A stretch of 64,000 bases of DNA from Vibrio amylolyticus (GCF_023145695.1 NZ_JAJHVV010000008.1:186001-250000), one strand, 5' to 3'; counted from the stretch's first letter, positions 25,992 through 35,423 are shown. The notes: generated from the sequence alone by a model not told the origin. Translations and numbers: made by a program.

Positions 25992-26206
25992 ATAATTCTA
26001 CCTTTCCAATCACTGTGTCACTTAAACGTAGCAAACTAACGGTACTCTCACCAAGTGTAATTTCGTACTTGTGTGATTTACATCAGTGTTATCAATAATA
26101 ATTATCCTTGCCCCTTGAAAAGCCAGATTTAGACCAAATTTAAGGCCTCGTAAGATAACTTATCTCTCTATCTACTTCTCTTCACACTTTATCCTAACCC
26201 ATTGAA

Positions 26207-26250
26207 AATAAAAAAGACCTGAGAAATCCACTTCCTCAAGCCTTTATGTT
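26207..26250 (-). terminator. Terminator of eda
   Basis: On the minus strand an imperfect AAGGCTTGAGGA/TCTCAGGTCTT stem is followed by a run of T (TTTTTTATTTT). Confidence 0.6.
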
Positions 26251-26288
26251 TCGTTCAATAATTCAGCTAGTTAACTAGTTCTATTTAA

Positions 26289-26897
26289 CTATACCTCACT
26301 AACCAGTTTAGCAAGCGCATCCCAGTCACCCGCATCAATTAGGGCATTCGGCACCATCCAAGTACCGCCACATGCCAATACAGATGGCAGTGCAAGGTAA
26401 TCATTAACGTTACTTGGGCTTACACCACCTGTCGGCATAAATTCAACTGGATAAACCGCAGAGAGCGCCTTAAGCATCGCAATGCCGCCTGACGGTTCAG
26501 CAGGGAAGAACTTCAGTGTTTTTAAGCCCAGCTCCATCGCTTGTTCAACCAGGCTTGGGTTATTCACACCAGGTACAATCGGCATGTTCTTTTCTTGGCA
26601 ATACTTAACCGTCGTTGGGTTTAGGCCAGGGCTCACGACAAAATCAACACCCGCTTCAATAGCCGCATCCACTTGAGAGGCATTAAGTACAGTGCCAGCG
26701 CCAATCAACATCTCAGGGTAAGCTTCACGCATAAGACGAATAGACTCAGCCGCCGCGTCGGTTCTGAATGTCACTTCTGCACACGGCAAACCATTTTCAA
26801 CTAATACTTTTGCTAGCGGAACCGCTTTTTCTGCATCGCTAATAGCAATAACAGGTACAATTTTTATCTCTTTTAGACGTTGTTCAACTGTTTTCAT
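26289..26897 (-). CDS. eda: KDPG/KHG aldolase
   Basis: 2-dehydro-3-deoxy-6-phosphogluconate aldolase, which splits KDPG into pyruvate and glyceraldehyde-3-phosphate as the last Entner-Doudoroff step. 202 residues with the class I aldolase motifs: VPVIAI near the start, GLPCAEVTFRT with catalytic Glu, GAGTVL, and the Schiff-base Lys in LKFFPAEPSGG. It lies downstream of the gluconate permease gene, with a strong hairpin between that may reduce read-through. It works with gntK and edd encoded on the other side. Confidence 0.95.
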   Translation of the reverse strand: MKTVEQRLKEIKIVPVIAISDAEKAVPLAKVLVENGLPCAEVTFRTDAAAESIRLMREAYPEMLIGAGTVLNASQVDAAIEAGVDFVVSPGLNPTTVKYCQEKNMPIVPGVNNPSLVEQAMELGLKTLKFFPAEPSGGIAMLKALSAVYPVEFMPTGGVSPSNVNDYLALPSVLACGGTWMVPNALIDAGDWDALAKLVSEV

Positions 26898-26961
26898 TTT
26901 TAAAATACCCTTACCAATTAAAATTGCATAACCGCAGATGCGTTAACTTAGCATCAACGAA

Positions 26962-26989
26962 AAAGCTAAGCGAATAATCGCTTAGCTTT
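26962..26989 (-). terminator. Strong hairpin between the permease gene and eda
   Basis: A perfect 12-bp stem AAAGCTAAGCGA/TCGCTTAGCTTT with a four-base loop and T-rich continuation on the minus strand. It should end or attenuate the permease transcript before eda. Confidence 0.8.
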
Positions 26990-27011
26990 GTATAAATCTG
27001 TTTTTCTACTC

Positions 27012-28397
27012 TTAAAGAAGGAAGCTCAATACACCCACAATAATAAACGCGATACTACCTAGTAGTGTCTCCATTACTGTCCAAGTTTTCAGTGTCGTCT
27101 TCTCATCCATCTCCATTAAACGTGAAACCAACCAGAAGCCAGAATCATTAAAGTGAGACAGTACCGTTGCACCACCTGCAATCGCGATAACAATGAAACA
27201 TAAATCTAGCTCAGAAAGACCTGCTGTTGCCGCAACTGTTGGAGCAATAAGCGCCGCCGTTGTTGTCAGTGCTACCGTTGCAGAACCTTGTGCGACACGT
27301 AAACAGGTAGAGATTACAAACGCAGCCACTATAACTGGCATACCAGTGTCTGAAAGAACGCCGGCTAGTGCTTCACCAATGCCGCTGGCACGTAGAACAC
27401 CACCGAACATACCACCCGCACCAGTAACAAGAATCACCGCACAGATTGGCGCTAATGAATCACCACACAGCTTCTCAAGCTTCGTCATGCCGTAATCTTT
27501 ACCGAAGATAAACAGGCAAACTAACAGCGTAACAAGAAGAGCAACGGGTGTTTTACCCATCATGCGCAGAAATTCAACGAATGGCGATGAGCCGTCAATC
27601 ACACCGGCAACAGCGAGTGTGTTCAAGCCTGTATCCATAAAGATAAGTAAAACAGGCAGAATCAAGATAGTCATTACCGTGCCAAATTTTGGCAGTTTAG
27701 ATTCATCGACAATCGAATCAGCATTAAAGAACGCTTTAGACAGTGGGATATCAAACTTCTTACCTGCATACAGACCAAATAAGTAAGCACCTAGATACCA
27801 AGTCGGGATCGCCACCAGAATACCAACGAACAACAATAGACCAATGTTTGCACCTAGCAACTCAGCTGCCGCAACTGGCCCTGGGTGCGGGGGAACAAAC
27901 GCGTGCATAACCGCAAAAGCGCCCGCTGCTGGTAACGCATACTTAAGCGGAGAGCCACCAAAGCGTTTTGCTACACTGAATATGATCGGCATCATTACGA
28001 TCAGGCCCGCATCAAAGAAGATAGGGAAACCAAATAGAAGTGAAGCAATACCCAAGGCTAACGGAGCTTTCTCTTCACCGAATCGGCCAATTAACGTGTC
28101 TGCCAGTACCTTGGCACCACCCGTCACTTCAAGGATTTTACCTATCATGGCACCTAAACCGACAAGCAAAGCAACCGATGCCAATGTGCCGCCAAAGCCG
28201 CCCATCATTGTCGGCACCACCCGTTCAGAAGGAACACCTGTAACGATTGCTGTGCCCAAACTTACTAACGTAAGAGAAGCAAAAGCATGAACTTTTAATT
28301 TAATAATGAGGATAAGCAGTGCAGCGATAGCAAGTACTGCAACAGAGAGCAGAAATGTAGGATCTGCGGTGTGGGCTAGTTGGTCCATAAAAGACAC
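27012..28397 (-). CDS. Gluconate:H+ symporter, GntP family
   Basis: A 461-residue inner-membrane permease with about 12-14 hydrophobic helices. Family segments include GGFGGTLASVALLVGLGAMIGKILEVTGGA, the HAFVPPHPGPVAAAELLGAN loop and ATVALTTTAALIAP. It imports gluconate for phosphorylation by the divergent gntK product. AAGGTG precedes the ATG. CRP-like and GntR-like sites lie in the shared intergenic region. Which E. coli paralogue (gntT, gntU, gntP) it matches best cannot be told here, so no symbol is given. Confidence 0.9.
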   Translation of the reverse strand: MSFMDQLAHTADPTFLLSVAVLAIAALLILIIKLKVHAFASLTLVSLGTAIVTGVPSERVVPTMMGGFGGTLASVALLVGLGAMIGKILEVTGGAKVLADTLIGRFGEEKAPLALGIASLLFGFPIFFDAGLIVMMPIIFSVAKRFGGSPLKYALPAAGAFAVMHAFVPPHPGPVAAAELLGANIGLLLFVGILVAIPTWYLGAYLFGLYAGKKFDIPLSKAFFNADSIVDESKLPKFGTVMTILILPVLLIFMDTGLNTLAVAGVIDGSSPFVEFLRMMGKTPVALLVTLLVCLFIFGKDYGMTKLEKLCGDSLAPICAVILVTGAGGMFGGVLRASGIGEALAGVLSDTGMPVIVAAFVISTCLRVAQGSATVALTTTAALIAPTVAATAGLSELDLCFIVIAIAGGATVLSHFNDSGFWLVSRLMEMDEKTTLKTWTVMETLLGSIAFIIVGVLSFLL

Positions 28398-28439
28398 CTT
28401 AATGTTTCACAAGTAAGTGTAGTTGTTAGAAATTCAATT

Positions 28440-28455
28440 TGTGTTTTAGATCACA
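28440..28455. promoter_or_regulatory. CRP-like site in the gluconate intergenic region
   Basis: TGTGT-N6-TCACA, one mismatch from the CRP consensus TGTGA-N6-TCACA, between the divergent permease and gntK genes. It suggests catabolite control. Confidence 0.55.
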
Positions 28456-28464
28456 ATACTTTAA

Positions 28465-28491
28465 GTTACGGGTAACATGTTACCGATAACA
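28465..28491. promoter_or_regulatory. Tandem GntR-like operators
   Basis: Two adjoining inverted repeats, GTTAC-GG-GTAAC and GTTAC-CG-ATAAC. They resemble the E. coli GntR operator (ATGTTAC...GTAACAT type) and lie between the divergent permease and gntK genes. The encoded GntR should repress both until gluconate is present. Confidence 0.65.
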
Positions 28492-28568
28492 CCGATAAGA
28501 TAGAAACCATATTTTTAGTCGAATTCAAAAAATGCGATCTAGCTCAGACTATTCGTAAGGGAGCGTAA

Positions 28569-29099
28569 ATGGCTGGTAAAAGTATTATTGTGATGGGCGT
28601 TTGCGCCTGTGGTAAAAGCACCGTAGGCGAGCAACTCGCTAAACGATTAAACGCTAAGTTCATTGACGGTGATGATCTTCACCCAAGAGCAAACATTCAG
28701 AAAATGGCAAGTGGCGAGCCGCTGAATGATGATGATCGCTCCCCGTGGTTAGAGCGCATTCGTGATGCTGCGTATAGCTTAGAGAGTAAGAATGAAACTG
28801 GCATCATCGTTTGCTCGGCATTAAAAAAGATCTATCGAGATCAAATTCGCGAAGGCAATCATAACGTTAACTTTCTTTTTCTTGATGGAGACATAGATTT
28901 AATCATGAAACGAATGCGCGCCCGTAAAGGCCACTTTATGAAAGAAAACATGGTGACAAGCCAATTCGCTATCTTAGAAAACCCGAGCAAAGAGAAAGGT
29001 GTTGCGACCGTTGACATTGACGGCACATTTGAACAAGTTCTAGACCGCTCAGTAACCGCATTAGAAAAGCTAAACCTGACCAAGGCAGAGGCGGAATAA
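28569..29099 (+). CDS. gntK: Gluconokinase
   Basis: Phosphorylates gluconate to 6-phosphogluconate. 176 residues with P-loop GVCACGKSTVG near residues 11-21, the substrate region FIDGDDLHPRANIQKMASGEPLNDDDRSPWL, the KMRARKGHF-like KRMRARKGHFM segment and a C-terminal VDIDGTFEQV. The start has AGGGAG upstream. The stop codon overlaps the edd start (TAATG), giving translational coupling with the next pathway enzyme. Confidence 0.95.
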   Translation: MAGKSIIVMGVCACGKSTVGEQLAKRLNAKFIDGDDLHPRANIQKMASGEPLNDDDRSPWLERIRDAAYSLESKNETGIIVCSALKKIYRDQIREGNHNVNFLFLDGDIDLIMKRMRARKGHFMKENMVTSQFAILENPSKEKGVATVDIDGTFEQVLDRSVTALEKLNLTKAEAE

Positions 29100-30895
29100 T
29101 GACTCATCAAACCATTTTAGACGTCACCAATCGCATCGTTGAGCGCAGTAAGGAAACACGTCAGAGCTACCTTAAAAAAATCAATGAACAAGCCGGTCAA
29201 GGCAAAGGCCGTGGCCAACTTTCTTGTGGTAATTTAGCGCATGGGGTTGCCGCTTCTTGTGCGAGTGAAAAGAATCAAATCCTCGATTTTACGCGCAGCA
29301 ACCTTGCGATCGTCAGTGCCTACAATGACATGCTGAGTGCGCACCAACCCTATAAAGACTACCCAGATCAAATCAAAGCGACGCTGAGAAAGTCGGGCAA
29401 CACCGCGCAAGTTGCGGGCGGTGTTCCTGCAATGTGCGATGGCGTAACACAAGGCCAGGCCGGCATGGATATGTCACTGTTTTCCCGTGATTTAATTGCC
29501 CAGTCTACGGCCTTTTCTCTCAGCCATAACCTGTTTGATGGCACGCTGCTTCTGAGCATATGTGACAAAATCGCACCGGGGCAGCTGATGGGCGCATTAA
29601 CCTTTGGCCATTTGCCAACGGCATTTATTCCCGCAGGCCCAATGGCAACCGGCATTACCAACGAAGAAAAAGTGAGCGTAAGACAGAAATACGCCGCAGG
29701 AGAAGTAGGCACAGAAGCACTTCTTGATATGGAATGTAATGCCTACCACAGCCCGGGGACTTGTACCTTTTATGGCACAGCAAACACCAATCAACTGGTG
29801 TTTGAAGCCATGGGGTTAATGTTACCTGGCTCAGCATTCGTACCACCAAACACAAAACTACGCCAAGCCTTAACCGATCACGCGACCACAAAAATTGCGG
29901 CAATGAACGTATCATCATCAAGCCATCGTCCACTACATCAAGTCGTTGATGAAAAGAACATGGTTAACGGCATTGTGGCATTACTTGCTTCGGGTGGCAG
30001 CACCAATCACACCATTCATATGGTGGCGATAGCACGTGCCGCAGGCATTATTCTAACCTGGCAAGACATCAGCGATCTTTCTGACATCGTGCCATTGTTG
30101 ATTCAGGTCTACCCAAACGGCCCTGCTGACATCAATGCCTTTGAACAAGCAGGTGGCGTTCCTGTCTTACTCAAACGCCTTAACCAAAGTGGATTGCTCA
30201 ATAGCGATGTTTCTCCCGTATTTGGCAGCTTTGAACAACAGATGACATCACCTAAGCTCGTGAATGATGAGTTGGTTTGGGAAGATTGCGGTGAAAGCAC
30301 CAACCCTGACGTCATATCCTTGCCAAAAGCGAGCTTCCAGGAAACCGGCGGAACACGCATGCTCAATGGCAACCTAGGCAAAGCCGTCATCAAAGTGTCA
30401 GCCGTTGCTAAAGAATACCAAGTGATCGAAGCACCCGCGAAAGTATTCACCTCTCAGCATGATGTAGAAACCGCCTACCAACATGGCGATCTCAACTGCG
30501 ATTGCATTGTGGTGGTGAACTACAACGGCCCAGCCGCAAACGGCATGCCTGAGCTGCATAAACTAATGCCTATCCTAGGTAATGTTCAAAAGGCAGGTTT
30601 CAAAGTCGCGCTTGTGACAGATGGTCGTTTGTCTGGCGCATCTGGAAAGATTCCAGCAGCCATTCATGTATCCCCTGAGGCACTGCATGGCGGCGCTATT
30701 GGTTTGGTCAGAGAAGGCGATATTATCCGACTAGATTGCCAAACAGGAACGCTAGAGAACTTAACCGATACCAATGCAAGACGCTTTGCTCATATTGATA
30801 CCGAAACCTCTCAGCAAACATGGGGACGAGATATCTTCAAAGTGATGCGAGAGAATGTTTCAAGCGCCGAGCTTGGCGCGAGCTTTTTGTATTAA
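29099..30895 (+). CDS. edd: 6-phosphogluconate dehydratase
   Basis: The Entner-Doudoroff dehydratase that turns 6-phosphogluconate into KDPG, an IlvD/Edd-family enzyme with an Fe-S cluster. 598 residues, normal length. Motifs include NLAIVSAYNDMLSAHQP, GVPAMCDGVTQGQAGMDMSLFSRD with a cluster cysteine, GTCTFYGTANTNQ with another, and VTDGRLSGASGKIPAAIHVSPEA. It is translated right after gntK from an overlapping start. The gntR gene converges from the far side. Confidence 0.95.
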   Translation: MTHQTILDVTNRIVERSKETRQSYLKKINEQAGQGKGRGQLSCGNLAHGVAASCASEKNQILDFTRSNLAIVSAYNDMLSAHQPYKDYPDQIKATLRKSGNTAQVAGGVPAMCDGVTQGQAGMDMSLFSRDLIAQSTAFSLSHNLFDGTLLLSICDKIAPGQLMGALTFGHLPTAFIPAGPMATGITNEEKVSVRQKYAAGEVGTEALLDMECNAYHSPGTCTFYGTANTNQLVFEAMGLMLPGSAFVPPNTKLRQALTDHATTKIAAMNVSSSSHRPLHQVVDEKNMVNGIVALLASGGSTNHTIHMVAIARAAGIILTWQDISDLSDIVPLLIQVYPNGPADINAFEQAGGVPVLLKRLNQSGLLNSDVSPVFGSFEQQMTSPKLVNDELVWEDCGESTNPDVISLPKASFQETGGTRMLNGNLGKAVIKVSAVAKEYQVIEAPAKVFTSQHDVETAYQHGDLNCDCIVVVNYNGPAANGMPELHKLMPILGNVQKAGFKVALVTDGRLSGASGKIPAAIHVSPEALHGGAIGLVREGDIIRLDCQTGTLENLTDTNARRFAHIDTETSQQTWGRDIFKVMRENVSSAELGASFLY

Positions 30896-30985
30896 GCAAT
30901 GACAATGGCAATGGCTACATCAATAACCGAATAAGCCTTGTGTCCATTAACTTTGTATGGGAACAATTAATGGATGCAAGGCTCC

Positions 30986-32014
30986 CTACTCAAGGGTTTG
31001 AGCTCGCAATTGTAAGCTTTCACCTTGAGAAATCGTAAACCCTAAGTTAAACACCTTTTGGCCTAATTTTTCTCCAGCCAGTGCTGAAATTAACAGTTCA
31101 GCACTTTTTTTTCCTATCTCGTATCGAGGGGAATCAACACTGGTCAATTTTGGCGAAATCGCCTGTCCGATATCCAACGCGTTGTAGCCCACCACACTCA
31201 GCTGCTTTGGTACTTCTATATTGTGAGTTTGAGCGTACATCATCGCGCCAATGGCAATATCATCATTGGTACAAAAAATGCCATCAATACCTGGATATTG
31301 ATCAAGCGCCTTTTCTAACAACTCACCACCAAGGGTATAGTTTGAGTGCGCCTCAGTAAGAATGCATTTCGGCGTTAACCCCGCCTCTTCCATCGCTTGT
31401 TTATAACCGTCCATACGTAGTTGAGTACGGCTATCTAATCGGGCACCAAAATACGCGATACTCTTCTTACCGGAATCAAGCATTTGCTTCACCACAGTAT
31501 AAGAAGCTTGCTTATGATCCAAACCGACGACCATATCGATCGGGTTCTCGGGTAACTCCATGGTTTCAACAACGGGAACACCTGCGGTTTTTATCATCTG
31601 TAGAGTTCTTTGAGTATGTTGAGTCTCAGTAAAAATAAGACCATCCACTTGATACGACAATAGCGACGCGACCTTGCTCTCTTCCTCTTCCGGGCTGTAT
31701 CCAATATGAGCAATCAGCGTTTCATAACCATTGGCTTTGGTAACCTCTTCAATCCCCTCAGCAAAGGTAGCAAACACTTGGTTAGACAACGAAGGCAGCA
31801 ATATACCAATCGCTTTACTGGAAGATTTTGACAGCATGGCAGGCGCACGGTTTTGAATATAGCCCACCTCTTCAATCACCTTAGCGATCTTTTCTCGCGT
31901 TTTAGCCGCAACAGACTCGGGGTTTCTCATATATCGAGAGACGGTCATTTTGGTGATACCAATCTTATCGGCGATGTCTTGAAGGGTTGGGCGTGAGGTT
32001 TGATCTAAGCTCAT
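30986..32014 (-). CDS. gntR: LacI-family gluconate repressor
   Basis: A 342-residue LacI/GalR repressor with an N-terminal HTH (TLQDIADKIGITKMTVSRYMRNPESVAAKTREKIAKVIEEVGYI), the hinge helix NRAPAMLSKSSSKAIGILLPSL, and a periplasmic-binding-like sugar domain. The GntR assignment comes from the HTH sequence and the surrounding gntK/edd/permease/eda genes. A perfect 16-bp palindrome of GntR type lies 31 bp upstream of its start, suggesting autoregulation, and similar sites lie between the permease and gntK. Confidence 0.9.
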   Translation of the reverse strand: MSLDQTSRPTLQDIADKIGITKMTVSRYMRNPESVAAKTREKIAKVIEEVGYIQNRAPAMLSKSSSKAIGILLPSLSNQVFATFAEGIEEVTKANGYETLIAHIGYSPEEEESKVASLLSYQVDGLIFTETQHTQRTLQMIKTAGVPVVETMELPENPIDMVVGLDHKQASYTVVKQMLDSGKKSIAYFGARLDSRTQLRMDGYKQAMEEAGLTPKCILTEAHSNYTLGGELLEKALDQYPGIDGIFCTNDDIAIGAMMYAQTHNIEVPKQLSVVGYNALDIGQAISPKLTSVDSPRYEIGKKSAELLISALAGEKLGQKVFNLGFTISQGESLQLRAQTLE

Positions 32015-32044
32015 GGTTTTTCTAACAATAAAATACGATTTGGA

Positions 32045-32060
32045 ATGTTACTTGTAACAT
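32045..32060. promoter_or_regulatory. GntR-like operator upstream of gntR
   Basis: ATGTTAC-TT-GTAACAT, a symmetric site with seven-base arms, 31 bp before the gntR ATG. It is probably for autoregulation. Confidence 0.65.
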
Positions 32061-32286
32061 TATCACCAAATCATAAATGGGTCTATTAAAGCAATTCATT
32101 AAGTCGACTCAAAGGCAGACGTAAATGGGCTATATGCGTCGCAAGTAAGGTTAAAAATACCCTAGGGTTTCGCACGATTTAAATTGTAACCAACCAATAA
32201 CGCGCGGTATTAACCTCAGCATCCTTTCATTGGTATCGATAAAATGTAGGCAGAATTATCAACAAACTTGATTGCGGAGAAGACAA

Positions 32287-32580
32287 ATGGAACCAGTGTG
32301 GACTTGGGGTGGAAAATCATTTGGCTATATCGATGGTGAAGACCTTTGGACAAATGAAGGAAAACATGTCGCGAGGTTTTACAAAGGTGATCTCTACTCA
32401 CCAGAAGGCACTTATTTAGGCGAAGTGATGGATCATGAGCGATTGATCCATTGTCAGGAAAAGAAAAAACTGGTTGGTGCGCCTTTCAAACCTTACGCTG
32501 ATCAACCGGCAGTCAAAGCGTGTAGTGATTTTGCTGGCTACGCGATGTTTACGGGTTACGAAGAGTTTTCTATAACCTAA
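32287..32580 (+). CDS. 4-fold beta-flower domain protein
   Basis: 97 residues from the ATG at 32287, preceded by GGAGA. The sequence shows successive short beta units (WTWGGKSFGYIDGEDLWTNEGKHVARFYKGDLYSPEGTYLGEV) characteristic of the small 4-fold beta-flower proteins, in which the same W/F-x-x-G-x-x-x-G-x-x-x pattern recurs about every 12 residues. The function of these proteins is not known. It is cytoplasmic with no signal peptide. The downstream hairpin ends the transcript. Confidence 0.65.
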   Translation: MEPVWTWGGKSFGYIDGEDLWTNEGKHVARFYKGDLYSPEGTYLGEVMDHERLIHCQEKKKLVGAPFKPYADQPAVKACSDFAGYAMFTGYEEFSIT

Positions 32581-32583
32581 AAA

Positions 32584-32622
32584 AACGCGTTATCTCTATT
32601 AATAGAACAGAGAAAACGCGCT
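32584..32622. terminator. Terminator between convergent genes
   Basis: AACGCG plus TCTCT pair with AGAGA plus CGCG in an imperfect long stem between the genes at 32287 and 32676. Confidence 0.6.
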
Positions 32623-32675
32623 TCTATCGTGATGAATCAACAGAGGTTTAGATAACTGTCAATCAAGGCATCACA

Positions 32676-33047
32676 CTAGATCTCTTTCATTGCTGACACA
32701 ACAGAAGGATCATTAATTAGGTTAAACAGCATACTTTTTGCTGATGAACGCTGCGCGTCAGAAAGCGCCTTCTTCGGGTTCTCTCTCGATTGAGTCAGAA
32801 TATTCTTTACAAACTTACTGTTTGTTCCCGAAAGTTCATAAACAAATCGTAGAGTATCGAGTAATTCATCTTGAGCCAAACTATAAACTGCCATCTCACA
32901 ACTTAAACCATCCATAGACAGCAAGTTATTCACCACGACTTTGCGCTCAGCTTTAAACTTCTCTTGAATTTCATAGGCATCAATTAAAGTTTGTACTCTT
33001 TCAGCGATCGCAACAGGCACTTCCATTGTTTTAGTTTCATGATTCAT
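32676..33047 (-). CDS. Hypothetical helical protein, 123 residues
   Basis: Not recognised. The ATG at 33047 has a strong GGAGGAG site seven bases upstream; the longer frame to 33098 adds a basic tail with no such site. The product is soluble and mostly helical (VAIAERVQTLIDAYEIQEKFKAERKVVVNNLLSM; a C-terminal SMLFNLINDPSVVSAMKEI). No catalytic motif is seen. Its neighbours are unrelated genes. Confidence 0.6.
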   Translation of the reverse strand: MNHETKTMEVPVAIAERVQTLIDAYEIQEKFKAERKVVVNNLLSMDGLSCEMAVYSLAQDELLDTLRFVYELSGTNSKFVKNILTQSRENPKKALSDAQRSSAKSMLFNLINDPSVVSAMKEI

Positions 33048-33439
33048 TACTGTTTCTCCTCCCCTTACTGGGGTTATTCTTCGGGTCTTTGGTTCCAAAC
33101 GATGCTCAAAGCCACTTTAATCTTTCTAGTTTATGCACTCGCCGCTCGTTCAGCATTTAGTTTATCCGCAATTCAGCTCAATTGTTACCGGAAATAGCCA
33201 TTAATTCATTGAAAGAAAGTTCTTTTTCTTCATATGGATAAATTCTTAGAGATCTGTTCATGACTGGTCTACAGATTCTAAAACACTCAACCGAAGTGAC
33301 TTTCTACGCTTTACCCTTATTTTTAAATAACAAAATATTATTAAAATAATAAAAATTGATAATTTCAAGTAATCACACTAAATCGCTATAGTAGCTCCAT
33401 CGAAACAAGAATCGAACTAAACAATATTTGGAGTAAGTT
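33048..33439. other. Divergent intergenic region
   Basis: About 390 bases between divergent genes, increasingly AT-rich toward 33380. It should hold both promoters. No convincing ORF, operator palindrome or RNA structure was seen. Confidence 0.4.
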
Positions 33440-33925
33440 ATGAAAATGAATCACGTAGGCATCATGGTTGGCGATATGGACAAAGCGGTTGAGTTTTACA
33501 CTAACGCTCTAGGTCTTAAAGTCGTCATGGGTAACACCAAAGTTGAAGAAGAACGTGAAACGGCGATTGGCAGAATGTGTATTGCTGTATTTGGTGAAGG
33601 CTTTAAAGGCTTTAACATTGCACATTTAGTGACGACTGATGGCATTGGTGTTGAGTTATTTGAAATGAAAGAACGCCAAGAGCGCCATGAAGTTGATTTC
33701 TCTCGTCTAGGTATTTTCCACTTCTGTCTTCAAACTGATGACTTCGAAGGCGTGATTGCAAGAACTGAACAGTTTGGCGGTAAAGTACGTATGGATATCA
33801 TGCGTTATCACCCAGAAGATGACAGCAAGCAAGCAAAAATGGTCTATCTAGAAGACCCGTTTGGTAACTTGTTTGAGCTTTACTCGCACACCTATGAAGA
33901 GACCTACGCTTCTGATTACGAGTAA
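33440..33925 (+). CDS. VOC-family (glyoxalase/dioxygenase fold) protein
   Basis: A 161-residue metal-binding vicinal-oxygen-chelate protein. The N-terminal MNHVGIMVGDMDKAVEFYTNALGLKV starts the first beta-alpha-beta-beta-beta module, and IFHFCLQTDDFEGVIARTEQFGG starts the second. Candidate metal ligands are His5, Glu in GVELFE, His in IFHF and Glu in NLFELYSH. It could be an isomerase, lyase or antibiotic/toxin resistance protein; the sequence does not decide. The start has GGAG upstream, and a strong terminator follows. Confidence 0.85.
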   Translation: MKMNHVGIMVGDMDKAVEFYTNALGLKVVMGNTKVEEERETAIGRMCIAVFGEGFKGFNIAHLVTTDGIGVELFEMKERQERHEVDFSRLGIFHFCLQTDDFEGVIARTEQFGGKVRMDIMRYHPEDDSKQAKMVYLEDPFGNLFELYSHTYEETYASDYE

Positions 33926-33952
33926 TCATTAAGCACAATAAAGATTATGGAA

Positions 33953-33991
33953 GGGCTGGCAAGAGTGCATAACAACACTCTCGCTAGCCTT
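33953..33991 (+). terminator. Terminator of the VOC gene
   Basis: A GCTGGCAAGAGTG/CACTCTCGCTAGC stem with one mismatch, followed by CTTTT. Confidence 0.8.
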
Positions 33992-34102
33992 TTACTGTTT
34001 AGGGAGTCCTATTTCCATCACCTCAAGGATGAAAAAATCAAAAGCAAAGTCATTGAAGCTCAGGTACTCTATTTTGATGCTTAACTAAATCAGTAAACCT
34101 TC

Positions 34103-34795
34103 ATGAAATACGAATCTTTTGACGACATTTATTATCGAGCTTGCCAACGAAAAGGCGGGGAAGCAGCGCTAGAGTCATTACTGGAAGAGCCGTTAAGCCG
34201 AACACAATTGGCCGCTATTACTGATGATCGCTTCTTAGCGCAATTTACCAAATCCATCTTTCAGTCTGGGTTTGTGTGGCGAGTGATCCACAATAAGTGG
34301 CCAGCATTTGAAGAGGTATTTTGGGAATTCAATATCGAAAAACTCTTATTGATGCCAAACGATATGTTAGAACGAAAAAGCCAAGATCAACGGATCGTAC
34401 GTAATTTTACCAAGGTAAAAACCGTTATCGCTAATGCACAAATGATACGAAATATTCAAATTGAACATGGCAGCTTCGCCCAATTCATAGCGAACTGGCC
34501 CGAGGACGATATTATTGGTCTTTGGCTCTATCTGAAAAAACACGGGCAACGTCTTGGTGGAAATACGGGCCCTTATGCTCTTCGCCAGTTAGGTAAAGAC
34601 ACATTCATTTTAAGCCGCGATATTGAAAGCTACCTTAGAGCACACAATATCATCGAAGGTGGCCTCTACAGTAAGCGCAGTTTAGAAGCTATTCAACAAG
34701 CCTTTAATCACTGGCAAAGTGAATCTGGCCGTAGTTTAAGTGAACTATCACGACTAGTCGCATTTGGCGTTGGCGAGAATACTGTTCAAGCTTAA
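34103..34795 (+). CDS. DNA-3-methyladenine glycosylase I family protein
   Basis: 230 residues resembling the Tag family of alkylation-repair glycosylases, with a FTKSIFQSGFVWRVIHNKWPAFEEVFWEFN segment and later helical stretches (VRNFTKVKTVIANAQMI; GPYALRQLGKDTFILSRDIESYL). The usual N-terminal zinc-binding cysteine motif of E. coli Tag is not visible, so it is a divergent member and its activity is inferred. A gene of the YdeI/OmdA family follows 40 bp later, likely in one transcript. Confidence 0.7.
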   Translation: MKYESFDDIYYRACQRKGGEAALESLLEEPLSRTQLAAITDDRFLAQFTKSIFQSGFVWRVIHNKWPAFEEVFWEFNIEKLLLMPNDMLERKSQDQRIVRNFTKVKTVIANAQMIRNIQIEHGSFAQFIANWPEDDIIGLWLYLKKHGQRLGGNTGPYALRQLGKDTFILSRDIESYLRAHNIIEGGLYSKRSLEAIQQAFNHWQSESGRSLSELSRLVAFGVGENTVQA

Positions 34796-34835
34796 CCTGT
34801 TTAAAGCAAAGCACTCTCTTAGAGGAACCAATCTT

Positions 34836-35408
34836 ATGCCTGAGGCTAACCCATTAAGAATTAAAACGTTTGAAACATCCAACGAACTCAACCTGTGGCT
34901 TGGCAATCATCACGCCACTGACGATGAATTATGGGTAAAAATATTTAAGAAAAACTCAGGCATTCAAAGTGTTTCTTGGAACGATGTCGTGATTGAAATT
35001 CTATGTTGGGGTTGGATAGACGGTGTCAAAAAGTCCATTGATGATCAAGCTTACCTTCAGCGCATCACACCTAGAACAAAACGCAGTAACTGGTCGAAAA
35101 GAAACACCGAACATGTTGAGCGTTTAATCCTTGAGGGCCGGATGCAAGAGGCTGGTCTAGTGCAGGTTCGTGCTGCAAAAGTGGATGGACGCTGGGAAAA
35201 CGCCTACGTCGCCAGTGAAATTGAAGTACCAGACGACTTTTTAGCAGCGTTAGATGATAACCCTAACGCAAAGCAATTTTTTGATACGCTCAATAAATCT
35301 AACCGTTATGTCATCGCTCACGGATTAACAAGCGCAAAAAAAGCCGAAACACGACTGCGACGATTCAACAAATACATGACCGCACTTGGCAATCAGCAAA
35401 AGCCTTAA
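34836..35408 (+). CDS. YdeI/OmpD-associated (OmdA) family protein
   Basis: 190 residues from the ATG at 34836 (AGAGGA eight bases upstream). Typical family features are LRIKTFETSNELNLWLGNHHATDDELWVKIFKKNSG, the CWGWIDGVKKSIDDQAYLQRITPRTKRSNWSKRN core and a C-terminal AKQFFDTLNKSNRYVIAHGLTSAKKAETRLRR helix pair. In enterobacteria relatives have been linked to stress and antimicrobial-peptide survival, but the biochemical role is unclear. It is probably cotranscribed with the glycosylase gene and followed by a terminator. Confidence 0.8.
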   Translation: MPEANPLRIKTFETSNELNLWLGNHHATDDELWVKIFKKNSGIQSVSWNDVVIEILCWGWIDGVKKSIDDQAYLQRITPRTKRSNWSKRNTEHVERLILEGRMQEAGLVQVRAAKVDGRWENAYVASEIEVPDDFLAALDDNPNAKQFFDTLNKSNRYVIAHGLTSAKKAETRLRRFNKYMTALGNQQKP

Positions 35409-35423
35409 ACAATGATAAGAATT

